From an uncultured Eubacteriales bacterium (GTDB lineage Bacteria > Bacillota > Clostridia > Lachnospirales > Lachnospiraceae): 64,000 bases of DNA. Below, piece after piece: positions 52,445 to 61,573 of this stretch. Position numbers and translations under genes: made by a program. The notes beneath the pieces were generated by a model. It did no database searches, was not told the DNA's origin, and worked only from the letters and a program-made list of their open reading frames with translations. The stretch lies in contig URND01000003.1 of NCBI GenBank assembly GCA_900549105.1, positions 9,678 to 73,677 of the forward strand, read 5' to 3'. The first letter of the stretch is position 1. Each line of letters begins with the position of its first letter.

Positions 52445-52741
52445 CTAATAATCAAATATACTCTGAATTGCATCTGTAATGTCCATAATATCCGAATAGC
52501 GAAGCCTGCTGACTTTTTTATATCCTCGATAACGCAAATCAACTAATCGCATTTGCTCGCACATAACAACGCCCGATACCTCATCTGTCTTAATCTTAAT
52601 ATGCAAAGGGTCAGGGAAAGTATGCTCAACAATTGGGCACAAAACAGCTTGTTCCGTTGCATTAAAAAAAATCTTGCTGACAATAAGAAAGAACCCTTTC
52701 ATTTTTTCAACAGCAAGGATATCCCCCTGTTCCACTGTCAT
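52445..52741 (-). CDS. mazF: MazF/PemK-type endoribonuclease toxin
   Basis: The 98-residue product has the MazF fold: QGDILAVEKMKGFFLIVSKI, AVLCPIVEHTF, VSGVVMCEQMRLVDLRYRGY and a C-terminal helix. The usual RP of MazF is not obvious near the N-terminus, so activity is uncertain. It starts three bases after mazE. Confidence 0.78.
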   Translation of the reverse strand: MTVEQGDILAVEKMKGFFLIVSKIFFNATEQAVLCPIVEHTFPDPLHIKIKTDEVSGVVMCEQMRLVDLRYRGYKKVSRLRYSDIMDITDAIQSIFDY

Positions 52742-52744
52742 ATT

Positions 52745-52990
52745 TTACCACCTTTCCCGTCCAACGGGTTCTCCCCAGTCAAATTCCTCATATGGTCCCA
52801 GTTTCCCATCATACTCTTTTGCACGTTCTTCCAGGGTACGATGTTGCTTTCTTACCTTTTTAAGCACAATATTGCCATCTACTAATTCTATATCCAAAAA
52901 ATCATTATTCTGGATTCCTGCCGAAACAAGTAATTCCTTTGATAACCGGATTCCCTGGCTGTTTCCCCATTTTTTTACCTGTGCAATCAT
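52745..52990 (-). CDS. mazE: MazE/AbrB-type antitoxin
   Basis: Start at ATG 52990 (CAGGAGGCGATAGT upstream); 81 residues. The N-terminal swapped-hairpin domain reads MIAQVKKWGNSQGIRLSKEL, FLDIELVDGNIVLKKV; the acidic tail (YDGKLGPYEEFDWGEPVG) would wrap the toxin. Forms a type II toxin-antitoxin pair with the next gene. Confidence 0.88.
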   Translation of the reverse strand: MIAQVKKWGNSQGIRLSKELLVSAGIQNNDFLDIELVDGNIVLKKVRKQHRTLEERAKEYDGKLGPYEEFDWGEPVGRERW

Positions 52991-53003
52991 ACTATCGCCT
53001 CCT

Positions 53004-53022
53004 GTATATACATAGTATATAC
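53004..53022. promoter_or_regulatory. MazE operator
   Basis: GTATATACATAGTATATAC holds two GTATATAC palindromes three bases apart, between the pyrC stop and the mazE ribosome binding site. It overlaps a TATACT -10 box on the minus strand, the expected place for autoregulation. Confidence 0.6.
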
Positions 53023-53028
53023 TTTCTA

Positions 53029-54309
53029 TCAGTCTCTGTAAACAATCTTTCCGCCGCAAATCGTATATTTTACTTTACCCTGCAGGGTTTCGCCGATAAA
53101 CGGTGAATTGGAGGCTTTAGACTTAAAGTTCTCGCCCACTGTCCACAATTCATTTTCATTAAAAATAACCAAATCAGCCTTTCCGCCGACAGCCACGTAA
53201 CCTGCATCCAAATGGTATAATTGCGCCGGATTTGTTGTCAGCTTCTCAAGAAAATGGGAGAGACTCATATACTCCGGCTTCACCAGATTGGTAATGCCAA
53301 GAGCCAATGCGGTTTCCAGCCCAATCATTCCGCTCGGCGCGGATTTTATATCCTTCGACTTTTCTTCGGCGCTGTGGGGCGCATGATCCGTTGCTATATA
53401 ATCGATAGTATCATCCATCAATCCCTGAATGATAGCCTGGCGGTCCGCCTCGGTACGAATCGGCGGATTTACTTTTGCAAGAGTTCCTTTAGCCAGAACT
53501 GCTTCCTCTGTCAGCGAAAAATGCTGCGGCGTCGCCTCGGCATGAATATTTTTTCCAAGGGCTTTCATAGCGCGCACAATCGCCACCGATGTCCCGCTGC
53601 TGATATGCTGGATATCGATGGAAGCTCCTGTGCTTAACGCCAGCGCACAGTCTCTGGCCACCAGAACATCCTCTGCAACTGCCGGAGCGCCTTCCACGCC
53701 AACGGCTGCCGACACCGGCCCCTGATTAACCCCGAAACTGCCTATGAGGGCCGGGTCTTCTTCATGAAAACTCAGCGGCACATCCAGAGCCTTCGCCATT
53801 TTCATGGCCTCCATAACAACCGCCGTATCCTTAATAGGAACACCGTCATCGGTGAACCCAACGGCTCCCACAGCCTTTAAACCTATCATATCCGTCAGTT
53901 CCGCACCGCCGAATCCCTTCGTTATGGCCGCTGTATTCATCACATGAATCGGCATCTCAGCCGCCCGCTCCCGCAGATAAGTTAATGTCTCTTCATTGTC
54001 CACCACAGGCTTTGTGTTCGCCATACAGATGACCGTCGTATATCCTCCGGCAGCCGCCGCCGCTGCCCCTGTAGCCACATCTTCTTTATAGGTAAATCCC
54101 GGTTCTCTGAAATGAACATGAACGTCAATCAGCCCCGGAGCCACTACCATCCCGGCGGCGTCAATAATTTCATCCGATTCCCGATGTTTTTGTTCCGCAC
54201 CTCCCGGCGGTGTGATTCCCGCAATACGGTCACGCTCGATGCAAATATCACATACTTTATCTGTCTGACTTTTAGGGTCTACCAATCGCCCGTTTTTAAT
54301 CCACAACAT
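53029..54309 (-). CDS. pyrC: Dihydroorotase
   Basis: Start at ATG 54309 (GAGGAGGAACAGGC upstream); 426 residues. Zinc ligands H64 and H66 in GLIDVHVHFREPG, the ATDHAPHSAEEK site, and GVEGAPAVAEDVLVARD are type I dihydroorotase features. It closes the pyrimidine ring. Other pyr genes are not adjacent. Confidence 0.94.
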   Translation of the reverse strand: MLWIKNGRLVDPKSQTDKVCDICIERDRIAGITPPGGAEQKHRESDEIIDAAGMVVAPGLIDVHVHFREPGFTYKEDVATGAAAAAAGGYTTVICMANTKPVVDNEETLTYLRERAAEMPIHVMNTAAITKGFGGAELTDMIGLKAVGAVGFTDDGVPIKDTAVVMEAMKMAKALDVPLSFHEEDPALIGSFGVNQGPVSAAVGVEGAPAVAEDVLVARDCALALSTGASIDIQHISSGTSVAIVRAMKALGKNIHAEATPQHFSLTEEAVLAKGTLAKVNPPIRTEADRQAIIQGLMDDTIDYIATDHAPHSAEEKSKDIKSAPSGMIGLETALALGITNLVKPEYMSLSHFLEKLTTNPAQLYHLDAGYVAVGGKADLVIFNENELWTVGENFKSKASNSPFIGETLQGKVKYTICGGKIVYRD

Positions 54310-54322
54310 GCCTGTTCCTCCT

Positions 54323-55219
54323 CTATTCCTTTCCATAGGTTTCCCATTTATCCAGACATTCTTTCATATCTTTGAACTTCCTGTTTCGGATTTTTACAGC
54401 TTCCTCGCCCTTTCCGGCGCTGTAATCATAAAATCCCCGACCGCTTTTCACGCCATAATTTCCCTGAACATACAAATCCTTCATCATTTTCTGCGGCTCC
54501 TTCGCATCGCACAAATCCTGATTCAGATACTCGGAAATATGATAAAAGGTATCCAGGCCGCCAAAATCCGCCACCTCGAAAGGACCATAAGCCGCATACC
54601 GAAAACCGATTCCATATTTCATAACGGCATCCACATCTTCAATCGTTGCCGTTCCCTTTTCCACAATATCCATACATTCTCTCAAAACGGCAAACTGAAT
54701 CCGATTGGCGATAAATCCCGGAACATCCTGACGGCAGATAACCGGCTTCTTCCCAATCGCCTTCGCCAGCTCATAAACCGCATCCACATATCTCTGTTCC
54801 GTCTTTTCATTACAGATAATTTCTGTTAAAGGAATCAGATTGGAAGGATTAAACCAGTGCATCCCAAGAAAGCGTTCCTTCCCCTTGACCCGTTCACAAA
54901 TCCGATTCATGGACAGGCCGGAAGTGTTCGTTGCAAGAATGGTTTCCGAATCCACAATCTCTGACAAACGCTCGAAAAAATCCTGTTTTACTGACAAATC
55001 TTCCACAATAGATTCAATAATAATATCGCACGGTTTCAAATCTTCCAGCTGAGTCGTAAAACGCAACGGTGCGTCCGCCTCCAAAGTAATTATTTTTCTT
55101 CCTCTTTCCAGAGAGGCCTCCGTCCGTCCCCAAATACAGGTTTCATATCCTTTCTCTGCAAATATCTGAGCCATCGTGGCTCCCATAAGCCCTGTCCCGC
55201 AAATACCAATTTTCATCAT
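54323..55219 (-). CDS. 3-hydroxyacyl-CoA dehydrogenase
   Basis: The 298-residue product has the Rossmann start KIGICGTGLMGATMAQIFAE, IIESIVEDLSVKQDFF, the catalytic His in FLGMHWFNPSNLIPLTEII and a C-terminal dimer domain (YGPFEVADFGGLDTFYHISE). No beta-oxidation or butyrate gene adjoins it, so a related role on a hydroxy-acid is possible. It lies 13 bases before pyrC. Confidence 0.88.
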   Translation of the reverse strand: MMKIGICGTGLMGATMAQIFAEKGYETCIWGRTEASLERGRKIITLEADAPLRFTTQLEDLKPCDIIIESIVEDLSVKQDFFERLSEIVDSETILATNTSGLSMNRICERVKGKERFLGMHWFNPSNLIPLTEIICNEKTEQRYVDAVYELAKAIGKKPVICRQDVPGFIANRIQFAVLRECMDIVEKGTATIEDVDAVMKYGIGFRYAAYGPFEVADFGGLDTFYHISEYLNQDLCDAKEPQKMMKDLYVQGNYGVKSGRGFYDYSAGKGEEAVKIRNRKFKDMKECLDKWETYGKE

Positions 55220-55260
55220 TTAATCACGTCCCTTCCCATTAAATATCCGTCATAACCCCT

Positions 55261-55914
55261 TCATTCCAGATAATGTGCGGCTTCTTCCACCCTGGACTCA
55301 AACAGGGCATAAAAATCGCCGGCTGCCGGAAAGGCTTCCATATAAAATTTCTGCAATATATAAAGGCTCACCTGCCGGCGCAGGCCGTCATTATTCTTCT
55401 CGTCCAGCCTTCCCTGAATATCTTTAAGGAAGTAGTGCCAGCGGCTGATATAAGCCTCCTGCCGTTTCAGCTCCGGCTCGTCCAGCCATTTTTTGACTTT
55501 CACCTTGGAGGGATGGGGATTTTTACATTCATGAATCTGAAGGAAATATTTAAAGCTATTTTCTTCATAATAGCGCCCCAGGGGAAACAGCCGACAGATT
55601 CCCGGGCGGTAAGCATGCACCCGGCACCGATTTTCATCATCCAGAAAAGCGCAGCATTCCGACGGGCCGCCCATTTTCAGATTCGGCAGAATAATACCGT
55701 CCACAACATTTAATTCGATTTTATCCTGCATCAGTTCTTCAAAGGTACAGCCCAGACCCTTTGTCAGCCGAAATACATCCAGAGGGTCAAGGACAATGCT
55801 TTTTCCCATTCCGCGGCAGCAACTGCCGCAGCCGTTGCAGCCGGCCCTGACCATATCGCCGGAGCCATAATATTTTCCATCGGAAATATCCGCCATATCC
55901 ACATATCTTTTCAT
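55261..55914 (-). CDS. YkgJ-family cysteine-cluster protein
   Basis: The 217-residue product contains CNGCGSCCRGMG, then ECCAFLDDENRCRVHAYRPG and ICRLFPLG: the eight-cysteine Fe-S or Zn cluster motif of YkgJ. Function of the family is unknown. It is followed by the dehydrogenase gene. Confidence 0.88.
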   Translation of the reverse strand: MKRYVDMADISDGKYYGSGDMVRAGCNGCGSCCRGMGKSIVLDPLDVFRLTKGLGCTFEELMQDKIELNVVDGIILPNLKMGGPSECCAFLDDENRCRVHAYRPGICRLFPLGRYYEENSFKYFLQIHECKNPHPSKVKVKKWLDEPELKRQEAYISRWHYFLKDIQGRLDEKNNDGLRRQVSLYILQKFYMEAFPAAGDFYALFESRVEEAAHYLE

Positions 55915-55951
55915 GTTTTTCCCTCATTTTATTGCCATTATGCCAAAGACT

Positions 55952-56815
55952 CTACAACACTTTGTAAAAGCCTATGCCTCTGGCCTCCGGCCCGGTGTGA
56001 GTGGCAATACTGCAGCCAAGATTTCCATAAATCACATCAAATCCCGGAAAAACCTTCGCCACTTCCTGTCTCCAGGCTTCCGCATCCTCCGAATTCCGAA
56101 AAGAACCTGCGGTTCCAACCCGCACCTTCGACATATCCGCATCTTTTAATCGTTCCTTAAAATCATTTTTCAACGCCTCGATAAGCTTTGCCTGACACCG
56201 TTTCATCCCACGGGCTTTCGCATAGGCATCCAGCCGGTCTCCCTGAATCGAAAGAATCGGTTTTATATTCAGCACACTGCCAATCGCTGCCGCAGCCGGA
56301 GTAATCCGTCCGCCCTTTTTCAAAAATTCCAGCGTATCCACCGCAATATAAATACTTGCATCATAGGCGGCGGCCTCCAACGCCTTCTTTATCTCAAAGG
56401 CATTTTTCCCTTCATTTGCCAGCTTAACGGCATCCAGCACGGAAGCATACTGGGTCACCGAAATCCTGTGATTATCGGCCACCTGCACTTTACCGTCATA
56501 ATCTCTGGCCAGTATCATAGAGCTGGCGCAAGAATTACTCAAACCGCTGGACATGGGAATGTACACGAGGTCGTCATATCCTTCTTCCAAAACCCGCTCC
56601 CATAAATCCATCACATCTCCCGGCGATGGCTGGGAGGTTGTAATATCTCCGCCGCTCATCTGGCTTTGGAAAAATGCTTCCTGGGTGAGATTTTCACCTT
56701 CATAATAGGTCTTTCCATCAATTATCACCGGCATAGGCACAACAAATACACCCAGTTTCCTGCCCATTTCCGCCGTGATACCGCTGTTTGTGTCTGTCAC
56801 AACCGCTGTTTTCAT
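55952..56815 (-). CDS. DegV-family fatty-acid-binding protein
   Basis: Start at ATG 56815, eight bases after AGGAGG; 287 residues. AVVTDTNSGITAEMGRKLGV, TSQPSPGDVMDLW, YIPMSSGLSNSCASS and LEFLKKGGRI match DegV/FakB proteins, which carry fatty acids for the FakA kinase. No fakA is near. Confidence 0.9.
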   Translation of the reverse strand: MKTAVVTDTNSGITAEMGRKLGVFVVPMPVIIDGKTYYEGENLTQEAFFQSQMSGGDITTSQPSPGDVMDLWERVLEEGYDDLVYIPMSSGLSNSCASSMILARDYDGKVQVADNHRISVTQYASVLDAVKLANEGKNAFEIKKALEAAAYDASIYIAVDTLEFLKKGGRITPAAAAIGSVLNIKPILSIQGDRLDAYAKARGMKRCQAKLIEALKNDFKERLKDADMSKVRVGTAGSFRNSEDAEAWRQEVAKVFPGFDVIYGNLGCSIATHTGPEARGIGFYKVL

Positions 56816-56833
56816 CTGCAATCCCTCCTAGAA

Positions 56834-58213
56834 TCATACTGCTGCCGGCAAAGCCCGCTTTGAGATTCGCCTTCTGGCCCATATAAAACAAATGACATGG
56901 GCGATAAATGTGACAATCCATGTGACCGGATAGGAATAATACACCATCTGTACATTATGGAATTCCGGTATCTGAAAAATTGTCGCCAACCAAAGAATTC
57001 GAAGACCGCAGGCTCCAATCGTCGAGACAATCATCGGCATGATGGAATAGCCGATTCCCCGCAGACTTCCAACCATAACATCCATCATCCCGCAAAGCGC
57101 ATAGGCCGCAGCAACAACCCTCAGCCGCACTAAACCGGCCTGAATAACCTCCGGGCTGGATGAATATACCCCAAGTAATGAATTTCCAAAAATAACACAG
57201 GCATTGCCCAAAACAACACCTGCGACAATGGCACAGATTTCTCCGTAAAGAAGAATTCGATTAATCCGTTCATGCTTCCCTGCGCCCATATTCTGGCTTG
57301 TAAAAGAAACCGTTGCCTGATGGAAAGCATTCATGGACACATAGACAAAACCTTCAATATTCGCCGCCGCTGAATTTCCCGCAACAATAGTCGCCCCAAA
57401 AATATTGACCGAGGACTGTATCAGCACATTGGATAAAGAAAACACCATCCCCTGAAATCCGGCCGGCAGGCCAATACGCAAAATTTTCATCAACTTATCT
57501 TTATAAATATGAAGTTTGGAAGGGATTAACTGAATACCGCCCTTTTCCTTCGTAAGACACCAAAATACAAGGCCGCCGGACACGGTTTCTGAAATCACTG
57601 TGGCCAGTGCAACCCCTGCCACATCCAGCCGGCATATAATAACAAAAAAGAGATTTAAAATTACGTTAATGACTCCGGCCGCCGTCAGATAAAACAATGG
57701 CCTCCGCGTATCTCCCACCGCCCTCAAAATTGCGCTGCCGAAATTATAAATCATCACCGCCGGCATGCCGACAAAATAAATTCGAAGATACAGCGTAGCC
57801 AACCCGATAACTTCCTCCGGCGCCTGCATCCACTCAAGGAGCACATGGGCGCTGAAAATTCCGCCCACCAGCAAAAAGAGACCGCTGAATATACTCAAAA
57901 GCATGGCCGTATGGACCGTTTCCGTTAAATCTTCCTCCTGTTTTGCCCCATAGCATAACCCGGTCAGGACATTCACGCCAACCGATAAGCCGATAAACAG
58001 ATTTGTCAGCAAATTAATGAGCGCGCTATTCGAACCCACCGCCGCCAGAGAATTATCTCCCGCAAAACGTCCGACTACAACAATATCCGCAGCGTTAAAC
58101 AGCAGCTGGAGAACGCTGGAGCAGACCAGCGGTATGGCAAACATCAGCATCTTTTTCATAATGGAGCCGCTGCACATATCTATCTCAAATCTTTTTTCCT
58201 GTTTTTCTTCCAC
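56834..58213 (-). CDS. MATE-family efflux pump
   Basis: A GTG start at 58213 follows TAGGAAGATGATTTATT. The 459-residue product shows MATE features in both halves (LFNAADIVVVGRFAGDNSLA, AVGSNSALINLLTNLFIGLS). Unlike the other two MATE genes in the window it has no kinase-like partner. Substrate unknown. Confidence 0.9.
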   Translation of the reverse strand: MEEKQEKRFEIDMCSGSIMKKMLMFAIPLVCSSVLQLLFNAADIVVVGRFAGDNSLAAVGSNSALINLLTNLFIGLSVGVNVLTGLCYGAKQEEDLTETVHTAMLLSIFSGLFLLVGGIFSAHVLLEWMQAPEEVIGLATLYLRIYFVGMPAVMIYNFGSAILRAVGDTRRPLFYLTAAGVINVILNLFFVIICRLDVAGVALATVISETVSGGLVFWCLTKEKGGIQLIPSKLHIYKDKLMKILRIGLPAGFQGMVFSLSNVLIQSSVNIFGATIVAGNSAAANIEGFVYVSMNAFHQATVSFTSQNMGAGKHERINRILLYGEICAIVAGVVLGNACVIFGNSLLGVYSSSPEVIQAGLVRLRVVAAAYALCGMMDVMVGSLRGIGYSIMPMIVSTIGACGLRILWLATIFQIPEFHNVQMVYYSYPVTWIVTFIAHVICFIWARRRISKRALPAAV

Positions 58214-58301
58214 AATAAATCATCTTCCTACATTTATTAAAGCCCAAATCAAAGGCTTCAAACTTCATAATAACACTTTTAATTCCACATGTCATCCGCT
58301 T

Positions 58302-58343
58302 ATTTTAAAAAAAATGAGAACCGGTTTCTGACTGTCCGGTTCC
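58302..58343 (-). terminator. Terminator after aspS
   Basis: On the minus strand GGGAACCGG pairs with CCGGTTCTC around a short loop, followed by an eight-base T run. It lies 34 bases after the aspS stop. Confidence 0.75.
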
Positions 58344-58376
58344 CATCAAATCTCTTCCAAAATCTCTTTTTATTTT

Positions 58377-60122
58377 TTAATCTCTGACTTTAATATGCGC
58401 CTCTCTGAGCTGCTTTTCCGTCACCGCCCCCGGTGCGCCGCACATTAAATCCTGGGCGCTGCTGTTCATCGGGAAAGCGATAACCTCACGGATGTTCTCT
58501 TCATTTCTGAGCAGCATAATCATACGGTCAATCCCCGGAGCCATACCGGCATGAGGCGGAGCTCCAAACTGGAATGCGTTGTACAGGGCTCCGAATTTTT
58601 CTTTCAGAACCTCTTCATCATAACCCGCGATTTCAAAAGCCTTTACCATGATTTCAATATCATGATTCCGCACGGCGCCGGAGGACAATTCCACACCGTT
58701 GCAGACAATATCATACTGGTAGGCCAGAATGTCCAGCGGCTCCTTTGTCTGCAGAGCTTCCAGTCCGCCCTGAGGCATGGAAAACGGATTATGGGTAAAA
58801 GCAAATTCCTTCGTTTCCTCATCCACCTCATACATCGGGAAATCATTGATATAACAGAAACGGTATGCCTTTTCTTCTATCAGGTTCATCCGTCTGCCCA
58901 GCTCATCCCGAATCTGCCCCGCATATTTGCAGGCCAGCTTCTCTGCCGCCGCGATAAAGAAAATGGTATCGCCTATCGTCAAACCGGCAATTTCAGCCAG
59001 TTCCTTCTTCATATCCTCCGGAATAAATTTATCAATCGGTCCTTTATAACTCATATCCTCAAGTACTTCCAGATAACCAAGGCCGCTCATACCAATCTCC
59101 TGAGCAAATTTCAAAAGCTTCTCATGGAAACCTTTGGACAAATCGCCCTGTACCCGGATGGCCCGCACCGTCTTTTTATGGAATGGCTTAAAGGTACACC
59201 GCTGGAAAAACTCAGTCACATCGATGATTCGCAGCGGGTTGCGGAGGTCCGGCTTATCCGTGCCAAACTCCAGCATCGCCTGTTTATAGCTGATAACCGG
59301 GAAGGGCGCCTCCGTCACCGCATAGCCTTCCGGCGCAAAGGTCTTAAAGGTTTCTGCGAGAACTTCTTCCCCGACTTTAAATACATCCTCCTGGGCGGCA
59401 AAACTCATCTCAAAATCCAACTGATAAAATTCCCCCGGAGAACGGTCCGCCCGGGCATCCTCATCGCGAAAGCACGGGGCAATCTGATAATACTTATCAA
59501 AGCCGGCCGTCATCAAAAGCTGTTTATACTGCTGCGGAGCCTGAGGCAGCGCATAGAATTTTCCTTTGTGGACGCGGGAAGGCACAATATAATCCCTGGC
59601 CCCTTCCGGTGAGGAGGCGCAGAGAATCGGCGTCTGAATTTCCGTAAAACCCATGTCCTCCATCTTATTCCGCAAAAAACGGATTACTTTGGAGCGGAAT
59701 AAAATATTATCTTTCACTTTTTGATTTCTCAAATCCAGATAACGGTATTTCAGCCGGACATCCTCCCGAATCTCTTTGGATATCGTTATTTCAAAAGGCA
59801 AATCCCGGTAAACCTTCCCCAGAATTTCCACCTTATGAACTTCCAGTTCAATCGTGCCCGTCGCAATCTTTGGGTTATAGGTTTCCTCATCCCTCTCCTC
59901 GATGACACCTTCCACTGAAAGACACTGTTCTTTGCGAATCCCTTTAAATAAATCCGTATTTCTGAATACCACCTGCACAACTCCATACATATCCCTCAAG
60001 TCTACAAAGGATACGCCGCCATGGTCGCGGATATTTTCGACCCATCCGGCCAGTTTCACTTCCATACCGATATCACTTTCACTCACCTGATTCATTGTTT
60101 TACTGCGATATACGTTTGACAT
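58377..60122 (-). CDS. aspS: Aspartyl-tRNA synthetase, probably non-discriminating
   Basis: The 581-residue product is bacterial-type AspRS: anticodon-binding OB fold (GWVENIRDHGGVSFVDLRD), class II motifs (RFLRNKMEDMGFTEIQTPIL; FRDEDARADRSPGEFYQLDF; GMAPGIDRMIMLL) and a GAD insert. His34 in RDHGG is the residue linked in Pseudomonas AspRS to charging of both tRNA-Asp and tRNA-Asn; discriminating enzymes such as that of E. coli have Leu. It is controlled by a T-box. Confidence 0.95.
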   Translation of the reverse strand: MSNVYRSKTMNQVSESDIGMEVKLAGWVENIRDHGGVSFVDLRDMYGVVQVVFRNTDLFKGIRKEQCLSVEGVIEERDEETYNPKIATGTIELEVHKVEILGKVYRDLPFEITISKEIREDVRLKYRYLDLRNQKVKDNILFRSKVIRFLRNKMEDMGFTEIQTPILCASSPEGARDYIVPSRVHKGKFYALPQAPQQYKQLLMTAGFDKYYQIAPCFRDEDARADRSPGEFYQLDFEMSFAAQEDVFKVGEEVLAETFKTFAPEGYAVTEAPFPVISYKQAMLEFGTDKPDLRNPLRIIDVTEFFQRCTFKPFHKKTVRAIRVQGDLSKGFHEKLLKFAQEIGMSGLGYLEVLEDMSYKGPIDKFIPEDMKKELAEIAGLTIGDTIFFIAAAEKLACKYAGQIRDELGRRMNLIEEKAYRFCYINDFPMYEVDEETKEFAFTHNPFSMPQGGLEALQTKEPLDILAYQYDIVCNGVELSSGAVRNHDIEIMVKAFEIAGYDEEVLKEKFGALYNAFQFGAPPHAGMAPGIDRMIMLLRNEENIREVIAFPMNSSAQDLMCGAPGAVTEKQLREAHIKVRD

Positions 60123-60185
60123 TTTCCCTCTTCCTTTCTGTTCTGCTCATTATTGGACTGTGTTCAAAAAAGGACTGTGTGGAGC

Positions 60186-60465
60186 GTTTTTTATTTTGAC
60201 AATAAAAAAACTGCCCATCCTGAAATTTTATTCAGGACGAACAGTATATATATCCGCGGTACCACCTGACTTACTGTCATATTAACAGTCACCTTCATGA
60301 CCTGCTGTTTTAACGTCCAGCTCACGGCGCCCCTACTCACCCGAATGGATTTTCAGTTTGCAGCTGATAGAGTGTTATTCCTGCAAATTCACTTTGCGGG
60401 TATCCCACCATCACCCGCTCTCTGGGAACGATAATCTGCAGTACTTCTCTCCGTCATCGCTTTTC
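60186..60465 (-). promoter_or_regulatory. T-box riboswitch upstream of aspS
   Basis: The T-box sequence GGTGGTACCGCGG is at 60254-60266 (minus strand). The terminator pairs CTGCCCATCCTGAA-complement at 60211-60244 and is followed by seven T. Stem I is visible: AGAGAAGTA on the 5' side of the specifier loop, CTGCAGATT paired with AATTTGCAG, an AGAGAG bulge and a GCGGGT/ACCCGC distal stem. The 3' side of the specifier loop reads GAATAACACTC, so the likely specifier is AAC (Asn) at 60374-60376. Uncharged tRNA would allow aspS transcription. Confidence 0.9.
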
Positions 60466-60470
60466 TGTGA

Positions 60471-60499
60471 ATTTTATACCTATACTTTATATTTGTCAA
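60471..60499 (-). promoter_or_regulatory. Promoter of the aspS T-box transcript
   Basis: On the minus strand TTGACA (60494-60499) is 17 bases from TAAAAT (60471-60476), just ahead of stem I. Confidence 0.6.
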
Positions 60500-60531
60500 G
60501 TGCTAAATTATATTTTTTTCACCGAATCTCC

Positions 60532-61446
60532 CTACTCACCACACGATGTATCCGCTCCCCCGGTAAACTCCCGTTCCACGCAGTACCGCATCACTGAATC
60601 CATCTGGGGAGAGACCCATTTATCCCGGTGATACAAAAGCTGCTTCCAAACCTCTACTTCAAAATCTTCTGCATCAAGGCGAATGACTCGTCCCTCTCTG
60701 ACCTTCCTCTCTGTCACATAGTCCGGCAAAAAAGAAATGCCCACGCCCTGCTCTACAAGGGAACAGATTAAATCCGCACTTCCAATCTCCAAAACCGGCT
60801 GGATTTCCAGAGACATTTCCGCCAGCTTTTCATCCATAAGCCTCCGATAACTCATACCCTTTTCCGTCAATATAAAGGGCTGATGAAGCAATTCCCGGAC
60901 AGAAATTTTTTCTTTTGCCGCCAAAGGGCTGTCCGCGGCTGCGACGAAATGCACTTTAACCCTTTCCTCCCGGACAATCACATATTCCGTATTATACACA
61001 TGATTATCCAATGTCAGAATCACGTCCGCTTCATTATGATTAATAAGCCGGAACATTTCTTCCGTTCCCGCCGCAATAATATTCAACATAATTCCCGGAT
61101 ATTTGGCCCGAAAATCTGCAAAGCCTTCATCAAAAAGGGAATTGCAAAGGGAATCGGCCATCGCCAGACGGACATGCCCCTTTACATCCTTTGCCTCCCG
61201 CATGCTGGTCTCCAGCTCCTGGGTGAGCTTGCGAATCTGATGGGCATACTTGAGCACCTCCCTGCCCTTCTCCGTCAGAGCCACCGTATGATTGATTCGT
61301 TCAAATAACTGGGAGTTTAACTCCTGCTCCAACTGTTTAATCTGAAACGAAATGGTTGACTGGGAATACCCCAGTTTTTCCGCCGCCTTTGTAAAACTGT
61401 TCAGCTCCGCCACAAGAATAAAAGTATTCAGATTTTTTATATCCAT
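60532..61446 (-). CDS. LysR-family transcriptional regulator
   Basis: Start at ATG 61446 (GGAGCGAGAGAA upstream); 304 residues. N-terminal HTH MDIKNLNTFILVAELNSFTK then AAEKLGYSQSTISFQIKQLE, and a periplasmic-binding-like effector domain. It is divergent from the AGCS symporter gene, with start codons 127 bases apart, the usual arrangement for a LysR protein and its target. Confidence 0.9.
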   Translation of the reverse strand: MDIKNLNTFILVAELNSFTKAAEKLGYSQSTISFQIKQLEQELNSQLFERINHTVALTEKGREVLKYAHQIRKLTQELETSMREAKDVKGHVRLAMADSLCNSLFDEGFADFRAKYPGIMLNIIAAGTEEMFRLINHNEADVILTLDNHVYNTEYVIVREERVKVHFVAAADSPLAAKEKISVRELLHQPFILTEKGMSYRRLMDEKLAEMSLEIQPVLEIGSADLICSLVEQGVGISFLPDYVTERKVREGRVIRLDAEDFEVEVWKQLLYHRDKWVSPQMDSVMRYCVEREFTGGADTSCGE

Positions 61447-61573
61447 TTCTCTCGCTCCATCTATTTTTTTAATCCTTATTATCATTATAATTAATTTTAC
61501 AGATATTTGTTTCTACTATATACTAAATAACAGGAAAACACAAATACTATTGATAAAGAAGGCGTTCTTAACG

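Noticed and set aside
58551..59612. Long open frame (353 codons) on the plus strand opposite aspS
   Set aside because: It lies entirely antisense to a well-supported AspRS gene, has no ribosome binding site and no recognisable domain.
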